From Collybiopsis luxurians FD-317 M1 (lineage: Eukaryota > Basidiomycota > Agaricomycetes > Agaricales > Omphalotaceae): a DNA stretch of 64,000 nucleotides. This document shows positions 14,288-25,008 of the stretch, piece by piece. The notes under the pieces were generated by a model. The model made no database searches, was not told where the DNA came from, and saw only the letters and a program-made list of their open reading frames with translations. The first letter of the stretch is position 1. Every line of letters starts with the position of its first letter. Where the stretch lies: NCBI GenBank assembly GCA_000827265.1, contig KN834749.1:3314818-3378817 (forward strand), in the 5' to 3' direction. A program made the translations under genes and the position numbers.

Positions 14288-14295
14288 TATAAATA
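14288..14295 (+). promoter_or_regulatory. TATA box of the first Kre9-like gene
   Basis: TATAAATA followed by CCGTAGG, 66 bp before the ATG. The same word and spacing occur at 17094 before the second gene, inside otherwise diverged flanks. That supports a functional core promoter. Confidence 0.65.
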
Positions 14296-14353
14296 CCGTA
14301 GGTCATCTCCATCTACTCCCCAGTTCCATTCGTCTTCGCAAACCTTAGCTAGC

Positions 14354-14963
14354 ATGGTCTTCATTCGAAAGTAAGTAGCATGTACGCTCCACGAGCTTCG
14401 TCCTTTTCATGCCGAGATCACGTTCAAATTGCTTATGCTCCTTCTCTTTTCCTCATTTTCCAGCATAATTGCTTCTCTTGCTCTCACCGCTGTCTCTCTG
14501 AGCCAGATTGCTTCTGCGCTCATCATCAACACTCCTTCTCAGCAATTGACCGCCGGGGACTCTCTTGAGGTATCGTGGCAAGGCCAAGAGGGAGACCCCG
14601 CCTCCTTCACCCTCACGCTTCTCCAATCCAACGGCGGAACTGTCGATGCCAATTTTGGCATTGTCCAAACTGATCAGGGAAGCACCACTGTCACTCTTCC
14701 GGCTGATTTGACTACGTGAGTAGGATCTTGTGAAGAATTTGGAGTACGAATCGCTGACTACTTTGTTATTTTGACTGGATATTGTCTAGGCAATCGTACA
14801 GATTAGTAGCGGCGTAAGTTTTTTTTCCCTTCGATCTGCTGCAGTTGGCATATTCGACTGCGATCCACTAGTGATTGAATGGACGCTAACACTTTTCACT
14901 TTGCTCAGTAACGGCAACGATGAGCTTGCATCGACTGCTTTTTTCCAAGTCAACGCCGCGTGA
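14354..14963 (+). CDS. Small secreted Kre9/Knh1-like protein (copy A)
   Basis: Four exons give about 118 aa. A signal peptide (IIASLALTAVSLSQIASA) is split by the first intron after codon 6. The mature ~95 aa start INTPSQQLTAGDSLEVSW and continue GDPASFTLTLLQ, TVTLPADL, SYRLVAANGNDELASTAFF. This is the pattern of the Ig-like N-terminal domain of Kre9/Knh1 cell-wall proteins (extracellular, linked to beta-1,6-glucan assembly in yeasts). The usual Ser/Thr-rich region and GPI signal are absent, so the protein is the bare domain and probably secreted. The start is fixed by identity with copy B over 5' UTR, ATG and first intron. Confidence 0.82.
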
Positions 14964-17093
14964 AAGTGCGATTTGTACAATGTATTGGGCTTTCAGTAGT
15001 ACTTAAGGAATAGGAATACGGTTGTCATTTTCAAAATGATTACTCACAACGTCATGTATGTATACAAGTATGGCGTACGATCTGCACAGATATCTCTGCT
15101 TGAGAAGTTTTGAATACCCCGAGTCAAGGCAAGCAGTTTTGACAGAGGATAAGATAGGTTGATATGGCTAATCAAGAAAAGAATTGACGGAAGGTATGCG
15201 AGTGTCAAAGGATTATGTTAAATGAGTGTTTGGCTGGTCGCGCGCAATTTTCCAAACCTGGAACGAGTGGTTCTGAGCCGAACGCTGAGTGGGAGACAAA
15301 ATGGACGCGAAGTACGCTCCGTAACCCCTAATGTAGCCGGTTTGGGTGGTTTCCGCGGTGTTTCAGCCGTTCGGCTGATCCCGACATATCAATATAATGG
15401 AACGGAAATTTTGGTGGAATGGAGTATGACGAAAAGAACAGCAATGAAGCACGAGCTGGGACTACAGAGGTGGTTTATGGTAGGCTCCTAGGTGGGCCAT
15501 TAATCCCACCTCGCCCTGAATACGAGTCAGCGACTAGGAGGATCCTCGAGCTAGTGGGAGGAAGCTACGGTTCAGTGACCGGTTCCACTTATAAGACGCT
15601 AGTGAGGTGACTACGAATGTTCATGTCAGATTGCATAAGCTGCCAACAAGTCTTCTCAGGGGGAGAGGAGAGGGGGTGGTTCAGTCCTCCCTCATTCTTC
15701 AACTTCAACTTCAACTTCTTGGTACGATATTGTTATGTCACGTTGGGTTCGTTTGCCCATTCGTGAGATGATTTTATGGAATAGATTGGAGAAGAGAACA
15801 GCAATGAAGTGCAACTGGCTGAGGCTACGGTAGTGAGTTAATATAGGTGACCCACTGGTCCCACTCCGCTCTGACTACGAGCTGTAGGGCGCAGTGAGTC
15901 CGTTGGAAGTTGGAAAGAAGCTGTCGGCCTATGGATTGAGTTTTGATTATCGATCGTTCCCCGCCAGTGAGGTGCCAGTTGGTGGTTGCAAAGGTCCAGC
16001 GATGTCGACCTGCATTCTTCGTCTATATTTTTAAGAGTTATGAGCGTTGTTAGCACCAGGACCTGGATACGAGTTGGGATACAGCGAGTCAAGGATGGGG
16101 AAGGGGAGGGGGGGACTTCTCCCGCAAATGGGTAGCCAGTCTGTACCCAGCGAATACCGGTTTGACATCTAATACGTTAAAGGAATTCATTCCTGTTCGT
16201 GAGTAGATCGATTTTGTATGTTTTATACGTGGTGCCCAGAGGTCGAGGTGTTTTATCATAAGTCAACCTGCCACGATATAGAGTTTTCGATCATCGTAAG
16301 TAGGTGAATATCCAATTCAGATACTGTCCTTATTCCCTTTTCTTATGCCACTCAAATACGAATGAGATTCTCGTGCCGTGATTAAGGTTTGAAAATCGAA
16401 TCGTTGTTCTATCTCCTCGAAAGACAAGGTCAAACTGCGGGAGCAGCGAACCACTTTTGTTGCCCACCGTTTGGCGCATACAACCATAGGATTTCCGCCG
16501 TTTGAAAATGCGACATTAACGACTGTGAACACCACTCCAACCAGGCGGGATATCCTACGATTGTCGCCCCGTCGGAACTCGTATGTAGTACTTACACGCT
16601 GCATTCTGCCATCTTCTGGATTATATAGCGAAACAATTTCCGCCGTAATTAAAAAGCCTTTTTTAACAGTGCGTCTGCATGCAGACTCAAACGACATTTT
16701 AGACAGCGGCGTTTCAAATCTTTGAGTATGTAACACCTTCCAACACTCGCTTTTGAGCGCAAGGTCTTCTGTTCAACCGTCGGGGTTTCTCGGTGATCTT
16801 TGTCCCTCGAAGCACCTCGAAGTTTCCGCATTGAGATTTACTTTGACAAGCCATTGAATCTGCATCATCCCAGCCCCTCAGTCGATAGAACAGACAGCGA
16901 TACACGGATGGGATTTGTATGTGCACTGAGAACCCTAGCGGACGAATTCCGCTGAGAATCTAATAAACGGGAGATGTGTAACATTAACATTAATGGCAGT
17001 CTTCAACAGCTATAGCATTCTTTTGTCTCCAAATCCTTTTGTCATCCTCATCCTCATGTCTTGTGAGAATAATTTGAACCAAGAAAAAGTATG

Positions 17094-17101
17094 TATAAAT
17101 A
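17094..17101 (+). promoter_or_regulatory. TATA box of the second Kre9-like gene
   Basis: TATAAATA followed by CCGTAGG, 66 bp before the ATG, with the same position and flank as in copy A. Confidence 0.65.
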
Positions 17102-17159
17102 CCGTAGGCTGTATCCTTCCACTCCCCAGTTCCATTCGTCTTCGCAAACCTTAGCTAAC

Positions 17160-17801
17160 ATGGTCTTCATCCGAAAGTGAGTAGCATGCACGCTCCAGGA
17201 GCTTCGTCCTTTTCATGCGGAGATCACGTTCAAATTACTTATGTTTCTTCTCCTCCCCTGATTCTTCAGCATGATCGCTCCTCTCGCACTCACCGCTGTC
17301 TCTTTGAGCCAAATTGCTTCTGCGCTCACCATCAACACTCCTGCCCAGGAATTGACTGCCGGAGATTCTCTTGAGGTATCGTGGCAAGGCCAAGAGGGTG
17401 ACCCCGCCTCCTTCACCCTTTCCCTCCTCCAACTTAATGGCGTAACCGTCGATGCGAATTTCGGCGTTGTCCAAACCGACCAGGGAAGTACTACTGTCAC
17501 CCTCCCGGCGGATTTGACAACGTGAGTTGCATAAGTGATGATACTACACCCTACTGGCTTGGACTTTTGTCGAGGAGAGGAGCTGACTATACTTTGATTT
17601 TTTCGTTGGGCATTATCTAGGCAATCGTACAGATTGGTAGCGACGTGAGTTTTTATCCAGTCCATGACTTCTTTCGCAGCAATCGACTGCAGACCCTTCC
17701 GTGATTCCAGAGTAACTGAATGAATACTAACAATTCTTTGATTCAGCAATGCCAATGATGAGCTGGCCTCGACTGCAGCTTTCGTGATCAGCGCTGCGTG
17801 A
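17160..17801 (+). CDS. Small secreted Kre9/Knh1-like protein (copy B)
   Basis: Paralogue of the gene at 14354, with the same four-exon structure and intron phases. The product of about 118 aa starts MVFIRN and has signal core MIAPLALTAVSLSQIASA. The mature part begins INTPAQELTAGDSLEVSW and ends with ELASTAAFVISAA. Differences from copy A are spread out and mostly conservative or synonymous, which suggests both copies are under selection. Introns and flanks are much more diverged than exons. It lacks a Ser/Thr tail, a GPI signal and transmembrane segments. The role is probably cell-wall associated, by family only. Confidence 0.82.
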
Positions 17802-17950
17802 AACGGCGATTTGTTCCACTTTCTGAATTTTCAATCGTAGTCAAGGATAAGGTGGTCAAGGATAAGGTGGTCAATTTCAAAGTAATTTACAATGTCGTGT
17901 ATGTATACAAGTACATGATCTGTGCTTGATAAGTTTTGAATGTTTCCAAG

Positions 17951-19078
17951 CTCCCGTGGCCAGCAGGAGTTCGGGTGGACTTGTGGCAAGGGTCCGACCT
18001 CTGACTCACTGTCAGGCTTCACGTAAGGTAGAGTAATGCGCGTTTTCGCGTCGTTTTGCCACAGCGTCGTTTTTGACGGCATTAGCATTCTTGAATGCAC
18101 AGCCATTCCGCTAAGGCCTTATCGACTCCGGAAATCACGCCCTCATCTTGCCCTCGCCCGTGATCTAATTCGTTCTCGCCTTTCTCATGATATCCATGAC
18201 TATGCTCTGGAAGGATTCTCCAGGGCATTGGAAGGATACCCTCAGAGCTTATTCTTACAGAAGAAATAGCAAAGAATTTCTACGCGTTTGGTGCGCACTC
18301 GTTATTATCTTATCAGTTTTGAGTTTAGCGCTCAACTGCTAGTCGTGTCGGAGTTCGAAAACGGTGAGAATGAGGGTTGCCCACACCCTTGCCACCAGGC
18401 TTTGAACTTGTTCACGAACAACTCATTCTTCGAACTACAAAGACGGCTAGCCAGGCTAGAATTCGGGAGTCGACGGAGGTATGATCACCTGACCGTGATT
18501 CCACTGTCCGGAGATATCCGGGTTTCCCATTGGTCCTAAACCTCAACTTACCTAACTCGTCCGCGAGCACCTCTTCACAGTTCAACGAGCCATTCCCTCC
18601 AACTGTCATGTTGTAGTTGTGTACACGGAATCAGAGACCCATACCAACACTCTGTCCTGGGGCTGAGTCTCTCGACGTTCTTAGTGTACACGGGCCATCT
18701 CCTTCCATTCTATTCATGCGCTCGCTCGGCTCCGCGCACAAGCTCATATGAGTGGGCAAACTGTATAGCTTGACTAAAAAGAAAGATTTATTTTGATGGG
18801 TCGAAGTACTTATTCCTCATCAAGTCTGCCAAGTGAATGGCATCCTCTGCTAATCGACTTACGCATACAGGTGAGTTTTCTTCTACTTACAAGTGTATCT
18901 TCATATAATCTTATAATCAGGCCAGGGTTTTGTCTCAACTGTTTGTCATGATTCCTGCGGCATATAAATCCTTCCGACGCTGATCTGTCGAGAAAGTTCA
19001 CGGCGCATCGGGAAAGCGATATTCGTACCTTATGCACAGGCGGAGCTTCTAGTCTCCCGTTACTTACCCATAACAAGT
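17951..19078. other. Intergenic, no gene recognised
   Basis: Only short uninformative reading frames are present. The end of the region should once have carried the N-terminal part of the SDR relic that follows, but no GxxxGxG dinucleotide-binding motif is readable. Confidence 0.5.
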
Positions 19079-19760
19079 TTGGCCTTCTGGTTATCTGTAA
19101 AGCTTGCCTCGAAGCTCAACACCTTGGCCAAAATCTTTAGGTTCTGCGGTATAGACATCACGGATACAGAGGCGGTCGCGTCTGCTCTAAAACAAGTCAA
19201 ACCTACTTTTGAACGACTTGATATTCTTGTGAAAAATGCGGCCCTCTTCGCCCAAAATATCGGTGATGTTGACTCGAAGGAGTGGTTGGAAGTTTGGATG
19301 GTAAATGGCAAAGGTTTTTTCAATGTCACCGCTTGAACAACCCTGACTCCAGCAATAGTCTCAGGACCATAATCAGCTTGACTACTGTCGGTGCGCATTT
19401 CCATGTACCAGAGAATATCTACTATCGAGGTACTTGGTCTTTTTTATCATTTTTCTAACTCCGGAAAGCGAACGTAGCACTAACGTCAAGTCTATGATCT
19501 ACTTAAACAAGCAAGCTCCCTATTCTTCGTCTATCGCAGCTTATCATGATTGTGGCTGAATACGGCAACAAATCCGTCGTCTGTTGAGAGGTTCATGCGA
19601 GAAGTATTACATCGATGGATCTACTCAACTGCCTAAAAAGCGACGAGATCTCCGTCTCGAACTTGCTGCACCTAGTATTGTATTCTGCGCATAAGAACGG
19701 CGAGAGTGGTTGGTTGGACGATATGTCATTCTCAACGGGACGTTGACGAGCTTCTGGTGA
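19079..19760 (+). pseudogene. Short-chain dehydrogenase/reductase pseudogene
   Basis: Fragments of a classical SDR appear in order across three frames: DITDTEAVASALKQV, then RLDILVKNAALF (the NNA motif mutated to KNA), KGFFNVTA, a shifted stretch RTIISLTTVGAH (catalytic-serine strand), IVAEYGNKSVVC, and the C-terminus ERREWLVGRYVILNG ending at the TGA at 19758-19760. At least two frameshifts, a stop after NKSVVC and a stop just before ERREW break it. The cofactor-binding N-terminus is missing. A run of about 17 A directly follows the stop, but a possible intron near 19427-19490 argues against a retrocopy. Confidence 0.75.
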
Positions 19761-21088
19761 AAAAAAAAAAAAAAAATAGTAACTGGAGCTAAACTGAAGT
19801 CCGAACCGTAGTGAGCTTAGTTGTAAGCCCTTCTCTGAGTCTCTTCCATCAAAAAGTCCTCACTTTCATCAAGATGGTGGTTCTGAGTACTTTAGTTTAC
19901 AATATTTGCTATCGACTGCTTGTCCATCTTCATACTGTAGTACAGTTGCTCAAATCTCACGGAGCGATACTTATGAGGAGGAGAATCTACCTGTACGAGA
20001 AAGTATTACGAAGCCTGTTCACGGCTGATCAGTCAATAACCGCCAGACGTAATCGAGATAAGTTTCGACAAGAATTCCTCTGTTATGATAGCCCGCGGTC
20101 TCGGTACATCATGCATGCATATGCTGATGGTCCGTGCGATATGTTCCCTCTGTTCCTTCTCTTTCCCATCAGCTTGCTAAAGTACATACCCTGGTACCAT
20201 ATGTCATCACCTATCGTGATTGCCACATCCAAATTCAAGCTGAGACCCGGGATGTCTGATTCTACACCATGTACGTATCTACTTAGTGTGCGCCACATTG
20301 CTAGCGAGCCGGTGTGACCTTTAGCTCTTCAAACTGAACATGCCTTTCTTTCTCGATCTTACGTCGTAAGCAGATTGGCTGTCGTCAATGGGATTTCAAT
20401 ACAGGTTATACATGGAACTTCGTCATTAAACGCGGATTTCATTAATTCTTTGATTTAAAGGCAAACGCCAGTGAATCTCTTTAGTCTATGACGCGACATG
20501 AATAGTTTACGAACGTTGGCAGAATTACACGCTTTTCGGATCTCAATGATAGCAGCTTGTCGATACATGTGTGGAGGGGGAATATAAGGAGCAATTATGC
20601 GAACGCAACCCCCGGATGGATCTTGGAGATGCTTTTCAAAAAAGGCACGAAGGAAAGGATTTTCGAAATTCCGGATGGGTTTTCTGTTCTGCGGCTTTAT
20701 GCGTTGAAAGATGGTTGCGTATAAATTTTTTCTGGGGTTGCGATTGGAGACAAGATCCTTCCGGTCAGGGAGCAAAAATCAAGGCGTCCGATTTATCCGC
20801 AAAGGATACGGAAAGCAATGAAAACTTACGACTGTAGCGACTTGGATGACTCTTGGACGACACTTGGTATGGTCAATAGCTCGGCTACATGTATGTTGGT
20901 CCCACTAGACGATGGTTTGAAGTGACCCTTACTCGAGCATCATTTCGTTTGTCGATGACAGGTCCGTATATTTCTAAGTTAGCCCCTAGTGAATGACGAA
21001 ATAAAACGATCGGATCTACCCCTGCTAAAGAGCTTAAAAAGACTTTTGGATACGAAATGAGGCGACACCGTTCTCTGCCCACTACAAA
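19761..21088. other. Intergenic with unassigned reading frames
   Basis: A 168-codon plus-strand frame (19811-20317) and an 88-codon frame (20571-20837) are open. I recognise neither, and neither shows domain-like composition. The last ~100 bp should be the promoter of the IDO-like gene; no clear TATA box is seen. Confidence 0.4.
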
Positions 21089-22659
21089 ATGGCATCTCTT
21101 CTTCTTTCATGGCTTTTTCCCAGTGCGAACGGTGCCGATTCGTCAAATGACGAGGCATCTATTTTGTACTCACAAATATTGCAGGAAGCGGACCAGCATC
21201 ATGTCGCAGCAGGTCTAGCGGAACTTGTCTCGAATAGCGGAAACGCTTGGCCTCCAAAGGCAACCCACGCCGAGTCATGGCCTCCCGCTTTGAGGTCTTT
21301 CAACGATGTGTACCAGCGTATAGCGCCATTCCTTCCCGTTCACGAATCCTCTCTGGACGACGCCGAGAATCGGGTGCTCATAAACAGGACCCGGGCGACG
21401 ATGGCTGCGTTCCTCGATGAAGAAATATCCATCCCGGATGTCTGTGAGACGCTGGAAAAGTGTTTGAGTGATGAGGAGATGATGTCTATGAGCGGTTGGT
21501 TAGGTTTCTACTCTTGTATGGCGTCGTTGAGGCATGGATATCGGTGAGTTTGTCCAAGGCCCGAAATAAAAAGAAACAATTTCGAGGAATGGCGTGTGCT
21601 AACTCTTGTTCTCGGGAAGGTGGGGTATATTACCCGTTGTTCGGGAAGCTCAGAATGAAAAATCTCTCCAGTTCCCTCGCGAACTTGATATTCCATGGCC
21701 GTACATACAACGACGCGTTGGGGTAACGTCTCCTGGTGGCGGTCTTTCCTCTAATTCCTATTACAATCTCGACGACCGACGCCAAATTGTGTATAGTATC
21801 ACCTCCGGCATGAGCCAGGATCACTATAGGACGGAGTTATGGAACGGCCTCCTATTCGTCGAGGTGGAAGACAAGGTGTGTAACTGAGGTGATTCCCCTT
21901 GTCGCACCTTGATCGTTGAGCTGAACGTGCTCTGCGTATTGCTTTTTAAGGCTCTTCCAATGTATCGTTTGATGGCGAAAGCGTGCCAATCCATGGAAAG
22001 GGACGACATTCCCTCCGCCGTATCCGAGCTGCAAAAGGCCAATGACCAACTCAAGATTGCTTTCAAGCATTTCTACGACCAGATGAACGATTACAATCTT
22101 GTCCCAGCTCTCTGGCTTCCGTACTGTCAAGGGTTCCAGGGCTGGACTTTGGACGGGATTAACGGCGTTTCTGGTGGGCAGAATATCCTAATACGTACCC
22201 TTGACAGTTTCCTTGGTATCCGTCCATTTCCATCCGACGAAGAGGAGTCACTGCATCTCCCTCTAGCTCAGCGAAACTGGCTAAACTCTCTACGGAAATT
22301 CGACATTCGCGCGGTAGCGAAAGAGAAGGGGAATGGTGGGGTGATTGAGCAATTGGATCACATGGTTTCTCAATTGCGGGTGAGTGATGATATTCATTCA
22401 TGTCTTCCCTGTTGTCGTTGACTGACAGCTTTCATGATCATCCTCTCCACTCTTTACTACCTCCATTCCTATCTCTCGAATGTAGCTCTGGCGAATGGGA
22501 CATATGCGAAAGATGCAGAGATATCAGATCCATAGGCCGGAGCGCAACAAAATGACTGCAGGCAAATCACTTGTCAAGGACGAGTCGGTATCGGATGATT
22601 CGGCTATGGTCAATCACCTCAAGCAAATGCTTTCAGTACGTCTAAATCAAACAAAGTAA
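21089..22659 (+). CDS. Indoleamine 2,3-dioxygenase-like heme protein
   Basis: Four exons give about 435 aa. Family marks in order are PRELDIPWPYIQRRVGV (IDO-like FP.ELAIPW), ELWNGLLFVEVEDKALPMY, LPYCQGF, then GVSGGQNILIRTLDSFLGI, which matches the GGSAxQSxxxxxLDxxLG signature. After the last intron, LWRMGHMRKMQRY has a histidine placed like the proximal heme ligand in IDO (RxxHxxxVxxY). IDO enzymes open the indole ring of tryptophan. This protein is divergent (GVSGGQN rather than GGSAAQS), so another substrate is possible, as for PrnB-type relatives. No signal peptide, so probably cytosolic. Splice sites are canonical, for example CG|GTGAGT at 21544. Confidence 0.72.
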
Positions 22660-23706
22660 GCGGCTGGTGTGGGGAGTGTTCGGGGTCGGTGATCTGTAAT
22701 TAACAAGATGAATGGTCGTTTATTGATTAATTTACCAACTACTACTCAAGTTTTTGTTACCTATACCGTGTAGACGATTGTAGCAGCTTAGCATATATTA
22801 GAGTTATACCTACTTACCTAGAATCTGTTCAATTCTTCGTTTTTCTTCGACTGGAGAACAAATAAATACTGATTCAGAATCTTGAGTAGATCGTTTGGTA
22901 GCAGTTTGGAAGGATCTTGTGTGAGGTCAGTCGGTCATTGTTTACGATTCTGGGGGTCGCGCTTTGTCGCCAAGATGTTGTGTGCTTTGAATGACGCTTT
23001 TGTAAGGAACGACCGGTGAGAAGGTAGGTTCAACCGGTTAAAATGCAATTCTCCAGTTATCCGAAGCCAAATTTGACATTAGCGGCTTGTTAGCTAAGAT
23101 GACACTAGTACTAGTCTGCAGAAAAAATTTTACCCTGGGCATCGGAGCGAAATGGGGTCTTGAGTATTCCTGTTCGTTCCGATGCGGGGCACTTAGCGGA
23201 AATTCCACGCTATGTTTGTCTGTGCAATGAAAAGGTCAATCTGGGAGTGATACGTCCTGCCATGGTTCGATTTTGGATTGGAATCGATCCCAAAAAGACA
23301 CTAGATATCTGATCCTCGGACCAGGCCTAATGATGCGTTGTTACGAAAAAGGTTGAAGCTCATCAGTGAACTCTCCGCTGAAATCTGGAACGTAGGCTTC
23401 CGAATAAGATTCATTTCGCCGCTTGGTAGAATTTGCTTTGACCAGATGATGTCATTGTTTCTCGGCGTCTGGAGACCTAACCTTTTGCACCTCGACTCTC
23501 ATCACGGTTTTGGAGGACGGTTTGGGTACACTTGAGCTGACAGCGGGACGCCGTGAATCCTTTTCGTAACGTACCCCGTGAGCGTTTATCCAAAAATATC
23601 CTACCTGGCAGTCCGACAATCCCGACTCCCAAGCCTTCGCATCTTATCCTACGTTCTTTGTCTGAACGGCCTTTTGGATCTACATAACGCGTATCTCAAG
23701 TCCAAG
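22660..23706. other. Intergenic
   Basis: No gene is recognised. A 65-codon frame at 23338-23535 has no recognisable content. The right end should be the promoter of the GFA-domain gene. Confidence 0.5.
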
Positions 23707-24339
23707 ATGTCTACGTCTGCACCAGAAACCCTCTCCGAGTCTGCCTCTGCCGAACCCGTATGGAAAGGAAAATGTTACTGTGGCGCATTGTCGTATACGG
23801 TCAAAGGTACGCCTCTCCTGAGGGCGTATTGTCATTGCACGCTCTGTCAGCGACTCGCTGGTAAGTTACCGGCTTTTCGGTATAGTGCCTAATTACTGAA
23901 TTTTCATTGACATCTTACTTCCATAGCCTCTCCATGCGTAGCTACGATTCATTTCCCTTCTTCGGCGTTTAGCTGGACCAACGGCGAACCCCAGGAGACT
24001 CTCTGCGATGTGTATTCTGTATCCGGTAAACCATGGAAGGTAACGGTTGCAATATCATATTCGTCCATGATCCAGCTTGAGCCTTACTAAACCCCTCGCA
24101 TCCGATAGAATCGATTCCGATGCAAGTCCTGCGGAGCCTGCGTTACCTCATACAACTCTGCCAAATCCAAGAACAGCATCTGGGCGGGACAGCTTGAACG
24201 AGACAATGAGGGAAAGATCAAGAACTGGGATTTGATCAAACCTACAGCGCATCAGTTTTATGAGACGAGGATGCTCGATTTTTATGACAGTTTACCCAAG
24301 TGGGATGGATACCCGGAACAGTCGAACAGGATAGGGTAG
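23707..24339 (+). CDS. GFA/CENP-V-type zinc protein
   Basis: Three exons give about 170 aa. The zinc-binding cysteine sets of the GFA (Mss4-like) fold are all present: CYCGALSY, HCTLCQRLAG and RFRCKSCGACVTSY, followed by the usual LWAGQL-like strand (SIWAGQLERDNEGKI) and the C-terminal HQFYETRMLDFYDSLPKWDGY. Bacterial members were once described as glutathione-dependent formaldehyde-activating enzymes. Most fungal members have no proven substrate. The ATG at 23707 starts MSTSAPETLSESA; an upstream in-frame segment without conservation is ignored. Its last ~40 coding bases and 3' flank recur at 26940-27095 and, more diverged, at 33658-33805. Confidence 0.85.
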
Positions 24340-24405
24340 GAAGGTTGGACGTGCGCGATAGATATGTATACAACTACATGCAGATATAACATCTGTTTCA
24401 TGTGT
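24299..24405. repeat. GFA-tail repeat, copy 1 (within and after the GFA gene)
   Basis: This copy starts at GTGGGATGGATACCCGGAAC in the final codons of the GFA gene and continues into its 3' flank (GATAGATATGTATACAACTAC). It is the reference copy for two dispersed relatives. Confidence 0.65.
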
Positions 24406-24438
24406 GAGAGTGGGCAGCCGCAATAGCTCGCGCGGCAA

Positions 24439-25008
24439 TTACAAGCCCGAGTCATTCATATACAAAACAACCGTGATAGACTCGGTATTCCCTGCACTGT
24501 TGCATATGCGAAGGTTGACATAGTTGGCACTTTCTGCATCAGCAATTTGGATCAAGAAAGCGCGTGTTGTGACTGTGGATGCTGCAACAGTATCAATCTG
24601 CTATTGTCTTACATCCTCAAAACATGTCGATTCTCCGCCCTCCAGTCTTGTCCTATTGACTGTTATAATCTCTAACATAGACGTCTTGCCATTCTCCCGG
24701 TTACGGTCCAGTTTGCACCAAACCACCCTGGCGCTGTCTCGAACCCACCCTGAGCAGCCGTGAGCCCATTCGACAGACCATACTGCACCTCATGGGCCGG
24801 GGTCATGGCGAGGTCCTCGTGAGTCCTACGAAATAGCTGGACGTAAGGGAGAAAGTACTTAGGGCCAGGAGCGATGAAAGTCAAAGCCTTGACATCTTTA
24901 TCGGTGTGGGTCCTATGACTAAACGACCGAATCCAGCGCTTACCTATCTTGCTTTGATCCATCCACGATGATAATTCCCTCTACGGGACAACTGTCCAGT
25001 ACTGGCAT
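24439..25008 (-). pseudogene. Unrecognised broken gene
   Basis: The minus strand reads as protein-like sequence in two frames. MPVLDSCPVEGIIIVDGSKQ is joined through a possible short intron to HRTHTDKDVKALTF... and APGWFGANWTVTG. A one-base shift leads into ENGKTSMLEIITVNRTRLEG, then an in-frame TAG, then TVTTRAFLIQIADAESANYV and NTESITVVLYMNDSGL-stop. Composition and the matching frames on both sides of the stop suggest a former globular protein of about 180 aa. I cannot name the family. Alternative splicing models need introns below 35 bp, so a pseudogene is the simplest reading. Confidence 0.4.

Larger units (their letters stand above)
10195..15125. repeat. Decayed direct repeat, unit 2
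   Basis: The unit runs from the MCR1 3' relic at 10195 to the 3' flank of the first Kre9-like gene. It contains a second MCR1 relic (12180-12400), recurrent filler blocks (about 10470-10620, 12430-12600 and 12620-12770) and a loosenin-like gene at 10894-11594 on the other strand, which has no counterpart in the other units. The right half, about 13050-15120, aligns with 16160-17945 of unit 3, including the TTTGACATCTAATACGTT word, the promoter, the gene and its 3' flank. Confidence 0.6.
15300..17950. repeat. Decayed direct repeat, unit 3
   Basis: The left part (15335-15365) carries a short match to the membrane-segment codons of MCR1 (GTAGCCGGTTTGGGTGG), followed by two more filler blocks (15400-15480 and 15730-15900). 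From 16160 it aligns with unit 2 at an offset of about 2.8-3.1 kb through the second Kre9-like gene and its 3' flank. A short tandem TCAAGGATAAGGTGG occurs twice at 17841-17872. Confidence 0.55.

Noticed and set aside
19811..20317. 168-codon plus-strand frame
   Set aside because: Composition and hydrophobic pattern give no domain, and no flanking exons or promoter support it.
23338..23535. Possible third HOG1 fragment (AAATCTGGAACGTAGGCTTCC, GATGATGTCATTG)
   Set aside because: Only two short words match, in the wrong spacing. It is indistinguishable from chance.
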